Origin: Prevotella bivia DSM 20514
GTDB taxonomy: Bacteria > Bacteroidota > Bacteroidia > Bacteroidales > Bacteroidaceae
Length of the DNA stretch: 64,000 bases
Assembly: GCF_000262545.1 (NCBI RefSeq)
Contig: NZ_JH660660.1
Location: 1,830,482 to 1,894,481 of the forward strand
Direction: 5' to 3'
Shown here piece by piece: positions 9,726 to 17,589 of this stretch. Every line of letters starts with the position of its first letter. The first letter of the stretch is position 1. Position numbers and translations under genes: made by a program. The notes under the pieces are model-generated. The model saw nothing but the letters and a program-made list of their open reading frames with translations. It had not been told where the DNA came from and made no database searches.

Positions 9726-9950
9726 TATCTTTGTAGAAGATAGGCTGCACTCGGCAATTTGAAAGTAAACTTTCATTGCCCTCGTTTGCACTATCTTTGT
9801 AGAAGATAGGCTGCACTCGGCAAATAGTAAGCAAGCTTTCTTTGCCCTCGTTTGCACTATCTTTGCATAAGATAGGCTGCACTCGGCAAATAGTAAGCAA
9901 GCTTCCTTTGCTCTTGTTTGCACTATCTTTGTAGAAGATAGGCTGCACTC
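9726..9950 (+). repeat. 66-bp tandem repeat, 3.4 copies, each with a -7 promoter element
   Basis: TATCTTTG occurs at 9726, 9792, 9858 and 9924, an exact period of 66. Units begin at those positions; the last is truncated. Each unit reads: TATCTTTG, GTAGAAGATAGGC (pairs with the TATCTTTG side), TGCACTCGGCAA, a variable palindromic centre with AAGCTT-like core, then CTCGTTTGCAC leading into the next copy. Because 66 is a multiple of 3, spurious long reading frames run through it. The -7 elements point toward the dipeptidase gene at 10096. Related copies lie at 32950-33071, 47521-47600 and 47897-48036. Confidence 0.92.
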
Positions 9951-10060
9951 TCTCACCTGAAAGGTGAAATATCGGTAGCTGTGGGTTAAGCGGAACGAAG
10001 TGGAGCGCAATCTACGGATAAAATAGCGATAACGGCTTTCTGTAAAGAAAGCACATCCGC
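9951..10060 (+). ncRNA. Candidate structured 5' leader upstream of the C69 dipeptidase
   Basis: Downstream of the last -7 element of the repeat array and before the gene at 10096. Three helices can be drawn: TCACCT-GAA-AGGTGA at 9953-9967, TGTGGGTT (9980-9987) with AATCTACG (10009-10016) including G-U pairs, and GCTTTCT (10035-10041) with AGAAAGC (10046-10052). The middle helix encloses GGAACGAAGTGGAGCG. I recall similar words in other Bacteroidetes spacers, but cannot verify this here. Function unknown. Confidence 0.4.
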
Positions 10061-10095
10061 AAATAATAGGAACTAAAAACATTATATAAATACGT

Positions 10096-11697
10096 ATGAA
10101 AAAACTTATAACTCTTGGCGTGGCATGGATAGCTGCGCTTACGGTAAATGCTCAGATTACAGCAGAGGATATGACCGTTGGACAATCGTGTACCAGTATC
10201 ATGGTGGGAAAGAAGGCTTCGGCTACGGGTGAAGTGATTACCTCTCACACTTGCGATGGTAATTATCGTTCATGGATGACAATGGAGCCTGCTCGCGACT
10301 ATGCTAAAGGTGCTATGCACCCAGTATGGCGTGGCACGCTTCATACGGCTTTCCGTAATGATACGGTGGGTGTGAAGGTAATGGGTGTTTTGCCAGAAGC
10401 TGCCCATACTTATGCCTATCTTAATACCGCTTATCCTTGTCTGAATGAGAAGCAATTGGCTATTGGTGAGAGCACTTTTGTGGGACCCGAACAATTGCGA
10501 AATCCTAAGGGATGGTTTAATATTGAGGAATTACAGCGTATCGCCTTACAACGTTGCGACAAGGCACGCGATGCTATTCGCCTAATTGGTGATCTTATTA
10601 AGCAATATGGCTATGGTGATTACGGCGAGTGTATCACTATTGCCGATCGCAATGAGGTATGGCAAATGGAAATTGTAGGAGCTGGTAAGAACGTAATAGG
10701 TGGCGTTTGGGTGGCTAAACGCGTAGCCGATGATGAGGTGGCTGTGTCGTGTAATATTCCACGTATTGGAAAGTTAGAGCGTGGTAGTGCCGACTTTATG
10801 TGTTCTGACAATGTAGAGAAAGTAGCCCTCAAAAACAAACTATGGGACGGTAAAAGCGAGTTTTGTTTTTGGAAAGCTTACAACTGTGAGTATGCTAAGG
10901 GTAAGAACTTCCTAGAGCGTGAAATGTTTATCTATAACAGTTTGTTAGGTGAGGAACGCTTCAATATGGATATGAGAGAACTACCTTATTCTATCGTACC
11001 TAAGGCAAAGGTGAGTGTAGAAAAGGTAATGGAGCTATTGCGTGCTACTTACGAGGGTACACAATATGATATGTGTAAGAACCTAAAAGCAGTTGTAACA
11101 AAGAAAGATAAGGACGGAAAGGCTTACAAAGATACGATACAAAGTCCTGTGGCTAACCCATGGATGGGTGGTAACATGATGCGCACGCTAAACTATCTTG
11201 ACAGTACAGCCGTAACTTTCCATCGTGGTGTGAGTGTGGCATGGTGTAGCTATAGTTGGGTAGCACAATTGCGTAGAGCGTTGCCCGATGCTGTGGGTGG
11301 TGTGGTATGGATGAGTGTTGATAATCCTGCCGAGTCGCCTCGTATCCCAATTTTCTGTGGTACAACCAAGTTGCCTTCTGCTTTCGATCGTTGCGGTAAT
11401 AAGGTGTATGGCGATGATGTTGCTATGTGGCAATATCGTAAAGCTAACAAACTTGCCACTGTGGCATGGCAAAGCACGAAAGGAATGATCAATAAAGCAG
11501 TGCTTGACGAGCAAGCTCGTGCCTTAAATGGTTTGTCGAGTTTAGAACAAAACGTTAAAGCTAGCCTTGCTAAGGATGCTAAAGCTGATGTTTCTTCGTT
11601 GCTCAATGAGTACACTTACGATGTATATCTTCGCACGAGCAATCATTGGAAGCAGTTAGAAGGTAAGCTTTGGCAAAGGTTTGGAATGGGCTTTTAA
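10096..11697 (+). CDS. Secreted C69-family dipeptidase (PepD-like)
   Basis: Ntn-hydrolase-type peptidase of family C69/U34, which cleaves dipeptides and some N-terminal residues. The protein has 533 residues with a Sec signal peptide (about residues 1-19, ending NAQ). C32, in the segment SCTSIMVGKKA, corresponds to the family's catalytic N-terminal cysteine, which becomes residue 1 after propeptide removal. The typical THTCDGNY-type segment near residues 50-56 follows (here SHTCDGNYR). Likely periplasmic or surface-exposed and used in peptide catabolism. Preceded by the 66-bp repeat array and a structured leader; no operon partner is obvious. Confidence 0.92.
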   Translation: MKKLITLGVAWIAALTVNAQITAEDMTVGQSCTSIMVGKKASATGEVITSHTCDGNYRSWMTMEPARDYAKGAMHPVWRGTLHTAFRNDTVGVKVMGVLPEAAHTYAYLNTAYPCLNEKQLAIGESTFVGPEQLRNPKGWFNIEELQRIALQRCDKARDAIRLIGDLIKQYGYGDYGECITIADRNEVWQMEIVGAGKNVIGGVWVAKRVADDEVAVSCNIPRIGKLERGSADFMCSDNVEKVALKNKLWDGKSEFCFWKAYNCEYAKGKNFLEREMFIYNSLLGEERFNMDMRELPYSIVPKAKVSVEKVMELLRATYEGTQYDMCKNLKAVVTKKDKDGKAYKDTIQSPVANPWMGGNMMRTLNYLDSTAVTFHRGVSVAWCSYSWVAQLRRALPDAVGGVVWMSVDNPAESPRIPIFCGTTKLPSAFDRCGNKVYGDDVAMWQYRKANKLATVAWQSTKGMINKAVLDEQARALNGLSSLEQNVKASLAKDAKADVSSLLNEYTYDVYLRTSNHWKQLEGKLWQRFGMGF

Positions 11698-11715
11698 AGA
11701 TAAAGTTTCTTTTTG

Positions 11716-11747
11716 TTTGTAAAATCGTTAAAAAGGTGTATATTTGC
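11716..11747 (+). promoter_or_regulatory. Promoter of the CD225/DUF2752/TM2 operon
   Basis: One of the clearest promoters here: TTTG at 11716-11719, a 19-base spacer, then TATATTTGC at 11739-11747. Transcription should start near 11752, about 34 bases before the ATG at 11786. This excludes upstream in-frame start codons. Confidence 0.75.
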
Positions 11748-11785
11748 ATTTAGATTTTTCTAATAACTATAAAACTAGAGATATT

Positions 11786-12100
11786 ATGGAGCAAAATTTT
11801 AATAATCCACAACAACCCATGGGACAATCATCGTTTGATAACCGTATGAATAGTATTCCTCCAAAGAACAATTTGGCTTTAGCCATTTTTTCTACAGTAT
11901 GCTGTTGTTTGCCATTAGGTATTTATGCCATTATCCTTTCTACTAAGGTGAATACCTATTTTGCAACGGGGCAAGTAGAGTTGGCTTATAAGTATTCAGC
12001 CGATGCAAAGAAATGGAGTATTATCGCCATTATCCTTGGTATTATTACCAATAGCATTTATGCGGCTGTCAACTTCTCGCATGTGATGGATAGGCTATAA
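11786..12100 (+). CDS. CD225/dispanin family membrane protein
   Basis: Small membrane protein of 104 residues. A polar N-terminus rich in Asn and Gln (about 30 residues) is followed by a CD225 domain: hydrophobic segment around residues 36-55 with a CCC cluster, a conserved loop (STKVNTYFATGQVELA), and a second helix near 77-97. CD225 proteins include the eukaryotic IFITM factors; bacterial roles are largely unknown. I chose the ATG at 11786 because the promoter lies just upstream of it. First gene of a three-gene operon with DUF2752 and TM2 proteins. Confidence 0.85.
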   Translation: MEQNFNNPQQPMGQSSFDNRMNSIPPKNNLALAIFSTVCCCLPLGIYAIILSTKVNTYFATGQVELAYKYSADAKKWSIIAIILGIITNSIYAAVNFSHVMDRL

Positions 12101-12103
12101 TAC

Positions 12104-12487
12104 GTGGGTTTCAACTATTATCGGGTAGGTGTAATCGTGGGTGTGTTGTTGGCAGTGGGATGCTTTTTGTATTTCATTAACCCTACAGCTTATTGGTTTA
12201 CGCCCAAATGTCCTTTTAAGTTGATGACTGGGCTTGACTGTCCTGCGTGTGGCATTCAGCGTTTTATTCATGCGTTACTTCATGGAGAGTTTGCGCGCGC
12301 CATACAATATAACTACTATTTAGGTTATACCTTACCTTATATATCGCTCTTTGGCGTGGCGTGGGTGATGCGAGAGGGAGCAGCTAAACGCAAGCTGACA
12401 GCTATAATAGAACATCGCTATGCCGTAGGTTTTTATGTAGTTAGCTTTTTTGTATGGCTAATTGTTCGAAATATCTTACATATATAA
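12104..12487 (+). CDS. DUF2752 family membrane protein
   Basis: Membrane protein of 127 residues with a GTG start placed 3 bases after the CD225 stop, implying translational coupling. The DUF2752 signature is clear at about residues 36-60: CPFKLMTGLDCPACGIQR, where three cysteines and the GIQR segment are characteristic. Three membrane helices are predicted (about 8-26, 72-88, 103-122). Function is unknown. The association with a CD225 and a TM2 protein in one operon suggests a shared membrane role, which is inference. Confidence 0.85.
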   Translation: MGFNYYRVGVIVGVLLAVGCFLYFINPTAYWFTPKCPFKLMTGLDCPACGIQRFIHALLHGEFARAIQYNYYLGYTLPYISLFGVAWVMREGAAKRKLTAIIEHRYAVGFYVVSFFVWLIVRNILHI

Positions 12488-12502
12488 TAAAATAACATCA
12501 GT

Positions 12503-12841
12503 ATGGATGCACAATCAATAGATCAGCTTATGATGCTGAATGGCAATAAATTGCCTATGGAAGCTTTGCAAGAAGTGCGTAATATGCTTGAAGGTATGGA
12601 TGCCCAAACCGCTCGTATACGTTTTGCGGTGATGAAAGATCCACTAATAGCCTTAATACTTTCTATCTTTGCAGGCACATTGGGTGTTGATAGAATTTAT
12701 GTTGGTGATATAGGTTTAGGGGTTTTAAAGCTTATTACCTGTGGTGGTTTCTTCATTTGGTATCTCTATGATTTGTTTGTAATTATGGACAAAGCACGTG
12801 AGAAAAACTATTGGCTGTTGAAAACAGGAGTAGATTATTAA
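12503..12841 (+). CDS. TM2 domain-containing protein
   Basis: Protein of 112 residues. The first 45 residues are helical and charged; then comes a TM2 domain (about 48-103) with two membrane helices joined by a short turn. The GxxGxDRxYxG motif is present as GTLGVDRIYVGD, followed by LGVLKLITCGGFFIWYLYD. TM2 proteins are widespread in bacteria but without an assigned biochemical role. Third gene of the operon, 15 bases after DUF2752; a terminator follows. Confidence 0.88.
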   Translation: MDAQSIDQLMMLNGNKLPMEALQEVRNMLEGMDAQTARIRFAVMKDPLIALILSIFAGTLGVDRIYVGDIGLGVLKLITCGGFFIWYLYDLFVIMDKAREKNYWLLKTGVDY

Positions 12842-12887
12842 GATCTAGACCGTAAAAATAGGCTACTAAACGGTTTTAAATAATAGA

Positions 12888-12916
12888 AAAAAGGCTACAA
12901 AATAGTAGCCTTTTTC
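12888..12916. terminator. Bidirectional terminator between the TM2 gene and the GHL10 gene
   Basis: Stem AAAAAGGCTAC (12888-12898) with GTAGCCTTTTT (12905-12915), six-base loop. A on one side and T on the other make it usable from both strands, fitting its place between convergent genes. Confidence 0.9.
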
Positions 12917-12922
12917 TGTTTC

Positions 12923-14470
12923 TTATGATCTGTTTTTTAATGTTACTTTCTTCTTCTTTCCTACACTTTCATTCCCCATACGATCAAGCGCAGTAACTAC
13001 AAATACCTTTTTGTTATTACCTGATAGCGATGGGAGCTTATAACGTGTGTCGTAGGTTATAGCAAGGATATGAGTAGGATCATTGAGATTGATGGTTTCT
13101 CCTCTTTCAAAGCAATATACCACATACTTGTGTGCTTCGTTTTGCCATCCTTTTCCCTTTGGTGCTTTCCACGTTAAGTAGTAGCCATCGGCTTCGTGTT
13201 TTGCCTTTATTCTCTTAGGTTTTTTAGGTGCATCTCTATCAATAAAAGGCATAAGCGGTTGTAGGGCAGGGTATCGCCAATAGTCGTGGCGGAGTTTTAG
13301 CCCATAGTTTCCGGGGTTATCGACAGCCATTTTAGCATACCATAGTACTGTTCCTTGTACGTTTTGTGCCTGCTCTTTGAGTCTCCACTTAGCTGGTTGT
13401 TGGTGAGATTGTGGATTTTTGGGATCAGCATACTTCACCGATCGTTCCACGTCCTCACCTATATATAATGGTCGGTTGCTTGCGTTCTTGTTCCACCACT
13501 TGATGAGTTCTTGGTAATCGGCTGTGCTATGTCCTATTTGCCAATAAAGTTGAGGTACACAATAGTCTATCCAGCCCTCGTTTACCCATTTGATAACATC
13601 CGCATAGAGATCATCGTAGTTTTGTAAGCCACGTGTGTTGCTACCACCTGCTGCAGTGCGAGCATTGCGATAAATACCGAAAGGCGACACACCAAACTTT
13701 ACCCATGGCTTGGTGGCGTGGATAGAATCGGCTAATTGTTTTACAAAAATATTTACATTGTTTCTGCGCCAATCGCCGATATTGGCAAATCCTGCACCAT
13801 ATTGTTGGTATTCGCGTTGATCGGGAATTTGTTGTCCAGCAGCGGGGTAGGGATAGAAATAGTCGTCAATATGTAAGCCGTCGATATCGTAACGGCGCAC
13901 AATATCGTCAACAATCTTACAAATATACTCACGATTAGACGGTATGCCCGGATTCATGATGTATTGTCCATCATAAGCAAAAACACGCCCGGGACTCTTT
14001 ACCGCAATATGGTTTGGTGCTAATAGGGTAGTGCCTTTTGTCTTTGCACGGTAGGGGTTAATCCAAGCATGTAGCTCCATACCACGTTGATGACACTGTT
14101 CGATCATCCACTGTAATGGATCCCAATAGGGTGAAGGTGCTACTCCTTGCTTCCCACTTAAAAATTTGCTCCATGGCTCGTAAGGGCTAGCGTATAGCGC
14201 ATCACATTCAGGGCGCACTTGAAAGATAATGGCATTAACCCCATCTTTCTGTAGTTCGTTGAGTTGGTAAGTTAGTGTGCGCTGAATTTCGCTTGTGGGC
14301 AATCCTTGAAATTGTCCGTTGACACATTGTATCCATGCACCACGAAACTCGCGTTTATGTGGTGTAGCTATAGCTGTAAGTGTTGCAACGAGCAAGCATA
14401 GTAGTAGCCATCTGCGTTTCTTTAAGTTTTGATACTGTGTTCCAAATAATTGTAGTTTTCTTAATCTCAT
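12923..14470 (-). CDS. Glycosyl hydrolase-like 10 (GHL10/DUF187) family protein
   Basis: Member of the GHL10 (YddW-like) family, TIM-barrel proteins related to glycosidases; some bind or cut peptidoglycan-type glycans. From the ATG at 14470 it has 515 residues: a basic start and hydrophobic export signal (about 20-37), then the GHL10 domain beginning at FRGAWIQ and including LHAWINPYRA and DGLHIDDYFYPYP with the acidic pair typical of the active site. A fibronectin-III-like C-terminal domain follows (about 420-510). A longer reading frame starts at 14548, but that would overlap a terminator at 14530-14562, so I prefer 14470. A paralogue is encoded at 61889-63589. Confidence 0.88.
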   Translation of the reverse strand: MRLRKLQLFGTQYQNLKKRRWLLLCLLVATLTAIATPHKREFRGAWIQCVNGQFQGLPTSEIQRTLTYQLNELQKDGVNAIIFQVRPECDALYASPYEPWSKFLSGKQGVAPSPYWDPLQWMIEQCHQRGMELHAWINPYRAKTKGTTLLAPNHIAVKSPGRVFAYDGQYIMNPGIPSNREYICKIVDDIVRRYDIDGLHIDDYFYPYPAAGQQIPDQREYQQYGAGFANIGDWRRNNVNIFVKQLADSIHATKPWVKFGVSPFGIYRNARTAAGGSNTRGLQNYDDLYADVIKWVNEGWIDYCVPQLYWQIGHSTADYQELIKWWNKNASNRPLYIGEDVERSVKYADPKNPQSHQQPAKWRLKEQAQNVQGTVLWYAKMAVDNPGNYGLKLRHDYWRYPALQPLMPFIDRDAPKKPKRIKAKHEADGYYLTWKAPKGKGWQNEAHKYVVYCFERGETINLNDPTHILAITYDTRYKLPSLSGNNKKVFVVTALDRMGNESVGKKKKVTLKNRS

Positions 14471-14528
14471 ATCTAATAATAATCTTTTATATAGATGATA
14501 GTTCTGCTTAGGGGATAAAACCGAAAAA

Positions 14529-14562
14529 GCCCCCCTTACGTTTGGCAAGGGAGGTTTTTTTG
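14529..14562 (-). terminator. Terminator of the sigma-factor operon
   Basis: Hairpin CCCCCCTT / AAGGGAGG with one mismatch, A-run on the left and T-run on the right. It sits 10 bases beyond the stop of the Spy-like gene (minus strand), so it should end the ECF sigma operon. Confidence 0.65.
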
Positions 14563-14571
14563 TTTAAATAA

Positions 14572-14991
14572 TTATTTCTCTGCTATTTTTTTTAAAATCA
14601 TCCTATGAAAATGTCTCTCAGCTTTAAGGATATAGCAGAGCTTTCGGGCTGAGATTACTCGGAGTAGTTGTTGGTGATAAGTTTGTTCTATATGCTTTAG
14701 TTCTATTTCTAGCTTATCAGATTTAGCAATAAGCGCCTTAGCCTGCTGTTCGCTTACTGGCTTTGTGTGGTAAATAGCTCTTAATTGCATAAATATGCCA
14801 CGCCTTTTGTTAAGCATTTGATCGTAAATAGGGAAGAATGCTATTTTTTCTTGATTAGAGAGTTGTACCTTTTCTAATATGTATTTGTGAAGCTGAATTT
14901 TAAAGAGTTCTGGATTAAAGTGTCTTTGTGCAAAGCCGCTAAATGTGCATATTAGCAACATTAAAATGATAAATGTATTTCTTTCCAGCAT
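14572..14991 (-). CDS. Small periplasmic Spy/CpxP-like protein
   Basis: Protein of 139 residues with a signal peptide (about 1-21, ending GFAQ) and an otherwise all-helical, highly charged mature part. The segment KVQLSNQEKIAFFPIY resembles the LTxxQ-type motif of Spy/CpxP/ZraP periplasmic sensors and chaperones, but the match is weak. It is the last gene of an operon with an ECF sigma factor and a membrane protein, a setting in which such proteins commonly act as stress sensors. Function is therefore an inference. Confidence 0.6.
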   Translation of the reverse strand: MLERNTFIILMLLICTFSGFAQRHFNPELFKIQLHKYILEKVQLSNQEKIAFFPIYDQMLNKRRGIFMQLRAIYHTKPVSEQQAKALIAKSDKLEIELKHIEQTYHQQLLRVISARKLCYILKAERHFHRMILKKIAEK

Positions 14992-15008
14992 TTTTGTGTC
15001 CTTTCTTT

Positions 15009-15398
15009 TTATTCTGCTAGATAAGCATAAACATCGTCTTTATCGAGCATGAGATAATCAACGGTTTCATTAAAATCTTTATCCTCTATATTAGATAATG
15101 ATAAAGTATTGTTTGAAGTGTTGGTGCTTGTTTTTTCTTGCTTTGTTAAAGACTTATTAATCAAGACCATAGCAATAAAAACAATGCCTACCATAATAGC
15201 AGCTGTCATAAATGGGCGTAGGCTTCTGATGTCTTTATTATTTGACGATCGTTTAAATGCTAGTGGTTCTGTCTTTTTATATTCTTGTCTACTTACATTA
15301 TCAAGCACGCGAGTAGTGAGATCATCGAAGTAATGATCAGGCACCGTGAAAGGGCGTTGGCTTCCAAATCGGTCGTGAAGATATTGTTCTGTATTCAT
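15009..15398 (-). CDS. Single-pass membrane protein, putative anti-sigma partner
   Basis: Protein of 129 residues: a polar cytoplasmic part (1-62), one membrane helix at about 63-82, and a short acidic periplasmic tail ending in DDVYAYLAE. No zinc-finger anti-sigma motif (HxxxCxxC) is present. Its place directly after an ECF sigma factor and its topology are what one expects of an anti-sigma factor, but sequence alone does not prove this. Spacing to the sigma gene is 67 bases and to the Spy-like gene 17 bases. Confidence 0.6.
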   Translation of the reverse strand: MNTEQYLHDRFGSQRPFTVPDHYFDDLTTRVLDNVSRQEYKKTEPLAFKRSSNNKDIRSLRPFMTAAIMVGIVFIAMVLINKSLTKQEKTSTNTSNNTLSLSNIEDKDFNETVDYLMLDKDDVYAYLAE

Positions 15399-15465
15399 AA
15401 ATTCAAAGTTTTTTTTCTATATTAAAGACGCTTAATAGCGCTATAAGTTTAAAGGGTGGGGAAAA

Positions 15466-16014
15466 TTATTCTTGCTTCTTAACAAAATCGGTAATCTTTT
15501 GTACAGCAATATGATAAGATGCTTTCAAAGCTCCTTCTGAGGTGTTGAGTATTTTGCTCATCTCTGAATATTTCATTTCGTCATAGTAACGGAGGGTGAA
15601 TACCGTGCGTTGTACATCGGGCAAACTAGCAATAGCTGTTTGAAGAATGGCTTGCCCATTATCGCTATCAAAGTAGTCGTCGGCAATAAGATGATTGACA
15701 GCATCGTCTTCAGGGTTTTGATTTGCCTGAATTCGGCGTTTCTCATGACGTAGGAAGTCGAGCGTTTCGTTAATTGCAATGCGATAAAGCCACGTTGAAA
15801 GTTTCGATTTCCCTTCAAATTTTTCAAGGCTACTCCATATCTTTATAAAGGTGTTTTGCAAAATATCATCTGCATCTTCATGTTTGAAAACGATACTACG
15901 AATTTTCCAATATAGCGGTTGGCTATATTGATTGACTAAAATAGAGAAACCTTTACTGCGTTGTTGCGGGTCGGTTAAGAGCGGAAGTAGATCAGAATCG
16001 TTGAGGGTTTTCAA
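15466..16014 (-). CDS. ECF-type RNA polymerase sigma factor
   Basis: Extracytoplasmic-function sigma factor of 182 residues. Region 2 covers about residues 25-95 and includes DADDILQNTFIKIW and STWLYRIAINETLDFLR. Region 4 covers about 128-178 with the helix-turn-helix at MKYSEMSKILNTSEGALKAS. The only in-frame start is a TTG at 16012-16014; an in-frame stop lies four codons upstream of it. It heads an operon with a single-pass membrane protein and a Spy-like periplasmic protein, the arrangement of an envelope-stress regulatory unit. No ECF-type target promoter was identified. Confidence 0.9.
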   Translation of the reverse strand: MKTLNDSDLLPLLTDPQQRSKGFSILVNQYSQPLYWKIRSIVFKHEDADDILQNTFIKIWSSLEKFEGKSKLSTWLYRIAINETLDFLRHEKRRIQANQNPEDDAVNHLIADDYFDSDNGQAILQTAIASLPDVQRTVFTLRYYDEMKYSEMSKILNTSEGALKASYHIAVQKITDFVKKQE

Positions 16015-16080
16015 ATCTTGCGTATGCTATCTTGATGTGAATATTATTGTTGTTTTATTGGTATAAAAAGTGTTGTGTTA

Positions 16081-16995
16081 TTATATATCAAAGCAGTCGC
16101 CCTCATTTGTGAGATAGCTTTCAGGAAAAACCTCGCGTGCTTCTTTGAGAATAGCCTCTTCCGAGTCGTAACGAGCCGAATAGTGTCCTAGCAAAAGTTT
16201 TCCAACATTTGCCTCATTTGCCACTGTTGCGGCTTGCTTTGCTGTGCTATGCCAATAAATTTTTGCTCTGTTGGCATGTTCTTCAGTGTAGGTACTTTCA
16301 TGGTAAAGCGTATTTACATCGGTTACAATTTCGTGCAACTGTGGGATAAAGCGAGTGTCTGAACAATAGGCATAGCTACGAATAGGGTCGGGTGCGTAAG
16401 TAAGTTTACGATTAGGAATAATCTCACCATCGGGCATTTCCCAGTCGGCACCAGCCTTGATATTATTGATTTGACTTATTGGAATATCATAAAAGTCGAT
16501 CATATCGCGGCGAATGTGTGGCTTTGTGGGCTTTTCACGGAACAGAAATCCACAGCAATCCACACGATGCTGCAATGGAATAGTCTCCACTGTAAGACTA
16601 CGATCTTCAAAGATAACCGCTTGCTTGGTAGTGTCGAGCGGGTGATACTCTACCTTAAACTCTAGGCTTTGACAAAAGAAGTGGAGTGTTTGTTGCAAAA
16701 TAGGCTCATAGCTTGCTGGTGCATAAATGTGTAATGGTGCTGTTCTGCCTGTCATGCCAAAGGTGGAGATCATGCCGGGAATGCCAAAGCAGTGATCGCC
16801 ATGTAAGTGGGAGAGGAATACGGCTTGTATGCGTGAGAAGTGAATGCGGTATCGGCGCAATTGCATTTGTGTACCTTCTCCACAATCTATCATGAAGAGT
16901 TTATCGCGTAGCTCCACTACTTGTGATGATGACGCGTGTTTCATGGTAGGCAACGCACTACCACATCCTAGGATATGTACTTTAAAGTTTTCCAC
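16081..16995 (-). CDS. rnz: Ribonuclease Z
   Basis: Zinc endonuclease that removes 3' trailers from tRNA precursors. Of 304 residues, the normal length for the short form. Metal motif SHLHGDH is at residues 62-68, the N-terminal GCGSALP segment at 10-16, and the C-terminal histidine motif LLGHYSARY near 269-277. This matters locally because the tRNA genes in this window do not encode CCA and need 3' processing. It follows the lipoprotein gene by 5 bases, so mazG, lipoprotein and rnz form an operon. Confidence 0.95.
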   Translation of the reverse strand: MENFKVHILGCGSALPTMKHASSSQVVELRDKLFMIDCGEGTQMQLRRYRIHFSRIQAVFLSHLHGDHCFGIPGMISTFGMTGRTAPLHIYAPASYEPILQQTLHFFCQSLEFKVEYHPLDTTKQAVIFEDRSLTVETIPLQHRVDCCGFLFREKPTKPHIRRDMIDFYDIPISQINNIKAGADWEMPDGEIIPNRKLTYAPDPIRSYAYCSDTRFIPQLHEIVTDVNTLYHESTYTEEHANRAKIYWHSTAKQAATVANEANVGKLLLGHYSARYDSEEAILKEAREVFPESYLTNEGDCFDI

Positions 16996-17000
16996 TATTT

Positions 17001-17558
17001 TTACTTATCTCGTTTATAAACAAAGATGCCGTTAGCGTTCTCTAGCGCTAAGGAGTCGGCTCCAAGTTGGTTTATCTCAAAGGTATCTTTCGATAAGATT
17101 AGCTTTCCATTAAAGAGCTTCCATGATGTCCATGGATCGGTCTCCGATTGTATCTTAGAAGTTACTGTTCCCCCTTCTTTTATTTCAAAATTCTTATCAA
17201 GGCTTGTCCAAGTACCTAGTAGGCTAGTGATGTTGATAGCACTGCGTACAAAACGATCGCCATACTCTGTATAGCTTATTACTGCAAAGCGATCGCCACT
17301 GAGCTTACCTCCTTTGACTACTTCTATTGTATCGTTGGGATTGATAAGGTATTCAATGGTATCGCCTTTATCGGTTTGTAGGAGGATAGAGTTCATACCA
17401 CCATCCACCATCGTGCCATATACAGTGCTATCCCTAGCAGCATTGTTTTCTAATTCTGCTGTTGAATGACTAAGTACTTTTTGAGACTTTTTATTATTAC
17501 AAGCGATAAATGTTAATAAGGCAGCAAAGCTCAATAGTAGTGTAGATATTTTCTTCAT
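17001..17558 (-). CDS. Lipocalin-like lipoprotein
   Basis: From the ATG at 17558 the product has 185 residues. A lipoprotein signal is evident: MKK start, hydrophobic core, and a cysteine at residue 20 (FIAC) followed by Asn-Asn-Lys-Lys. The rest is beta-rich; the segment LLGTWTSLDKNFEIKEGG near 115-135 is characteristic of small lipocalin-like lipoproteins of Bacteroidetes. Likely anchored in the outer membrane; ligand unknown. A longer frame begins at 17618 but would overlap mazG. Sits between mazG and rnz in one operon. Confidence 0.75.
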   Translation of the reverse strand: MKKISTLLLSFAALLTFIACNNKKSQKVLSHSTAELENNAARDSTVYGTMVDGGMNSILLQTDKGDTIEYLINPNDTIEVVKGGKLSGDRFAVISYTEYGDRFVRSAINITSLLGTWTSLDKNFEIKEGGTVTSKIQSETDPWTSWKLFNGKLILSKDTFEINQLGADSLALENANGIFVYKRDK

Positions 17559-17589
17559 TATCATAATAGTTTTATTTTGTTGGCAATTC

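Noticed and set aside
9726..9950. CRISPR array
   Set aside because: Units are alike over the whole 66 bases with no unique spacers, and no cas genes are present.
9624..10082. Long reading frames on the minus strand through the 66-bp repeat
   Set aside because: They encode a 22-residue repeat only because 66 is divisible by three; the sequence is explained by the non-coding repeat and leader, with no start signal or family match.
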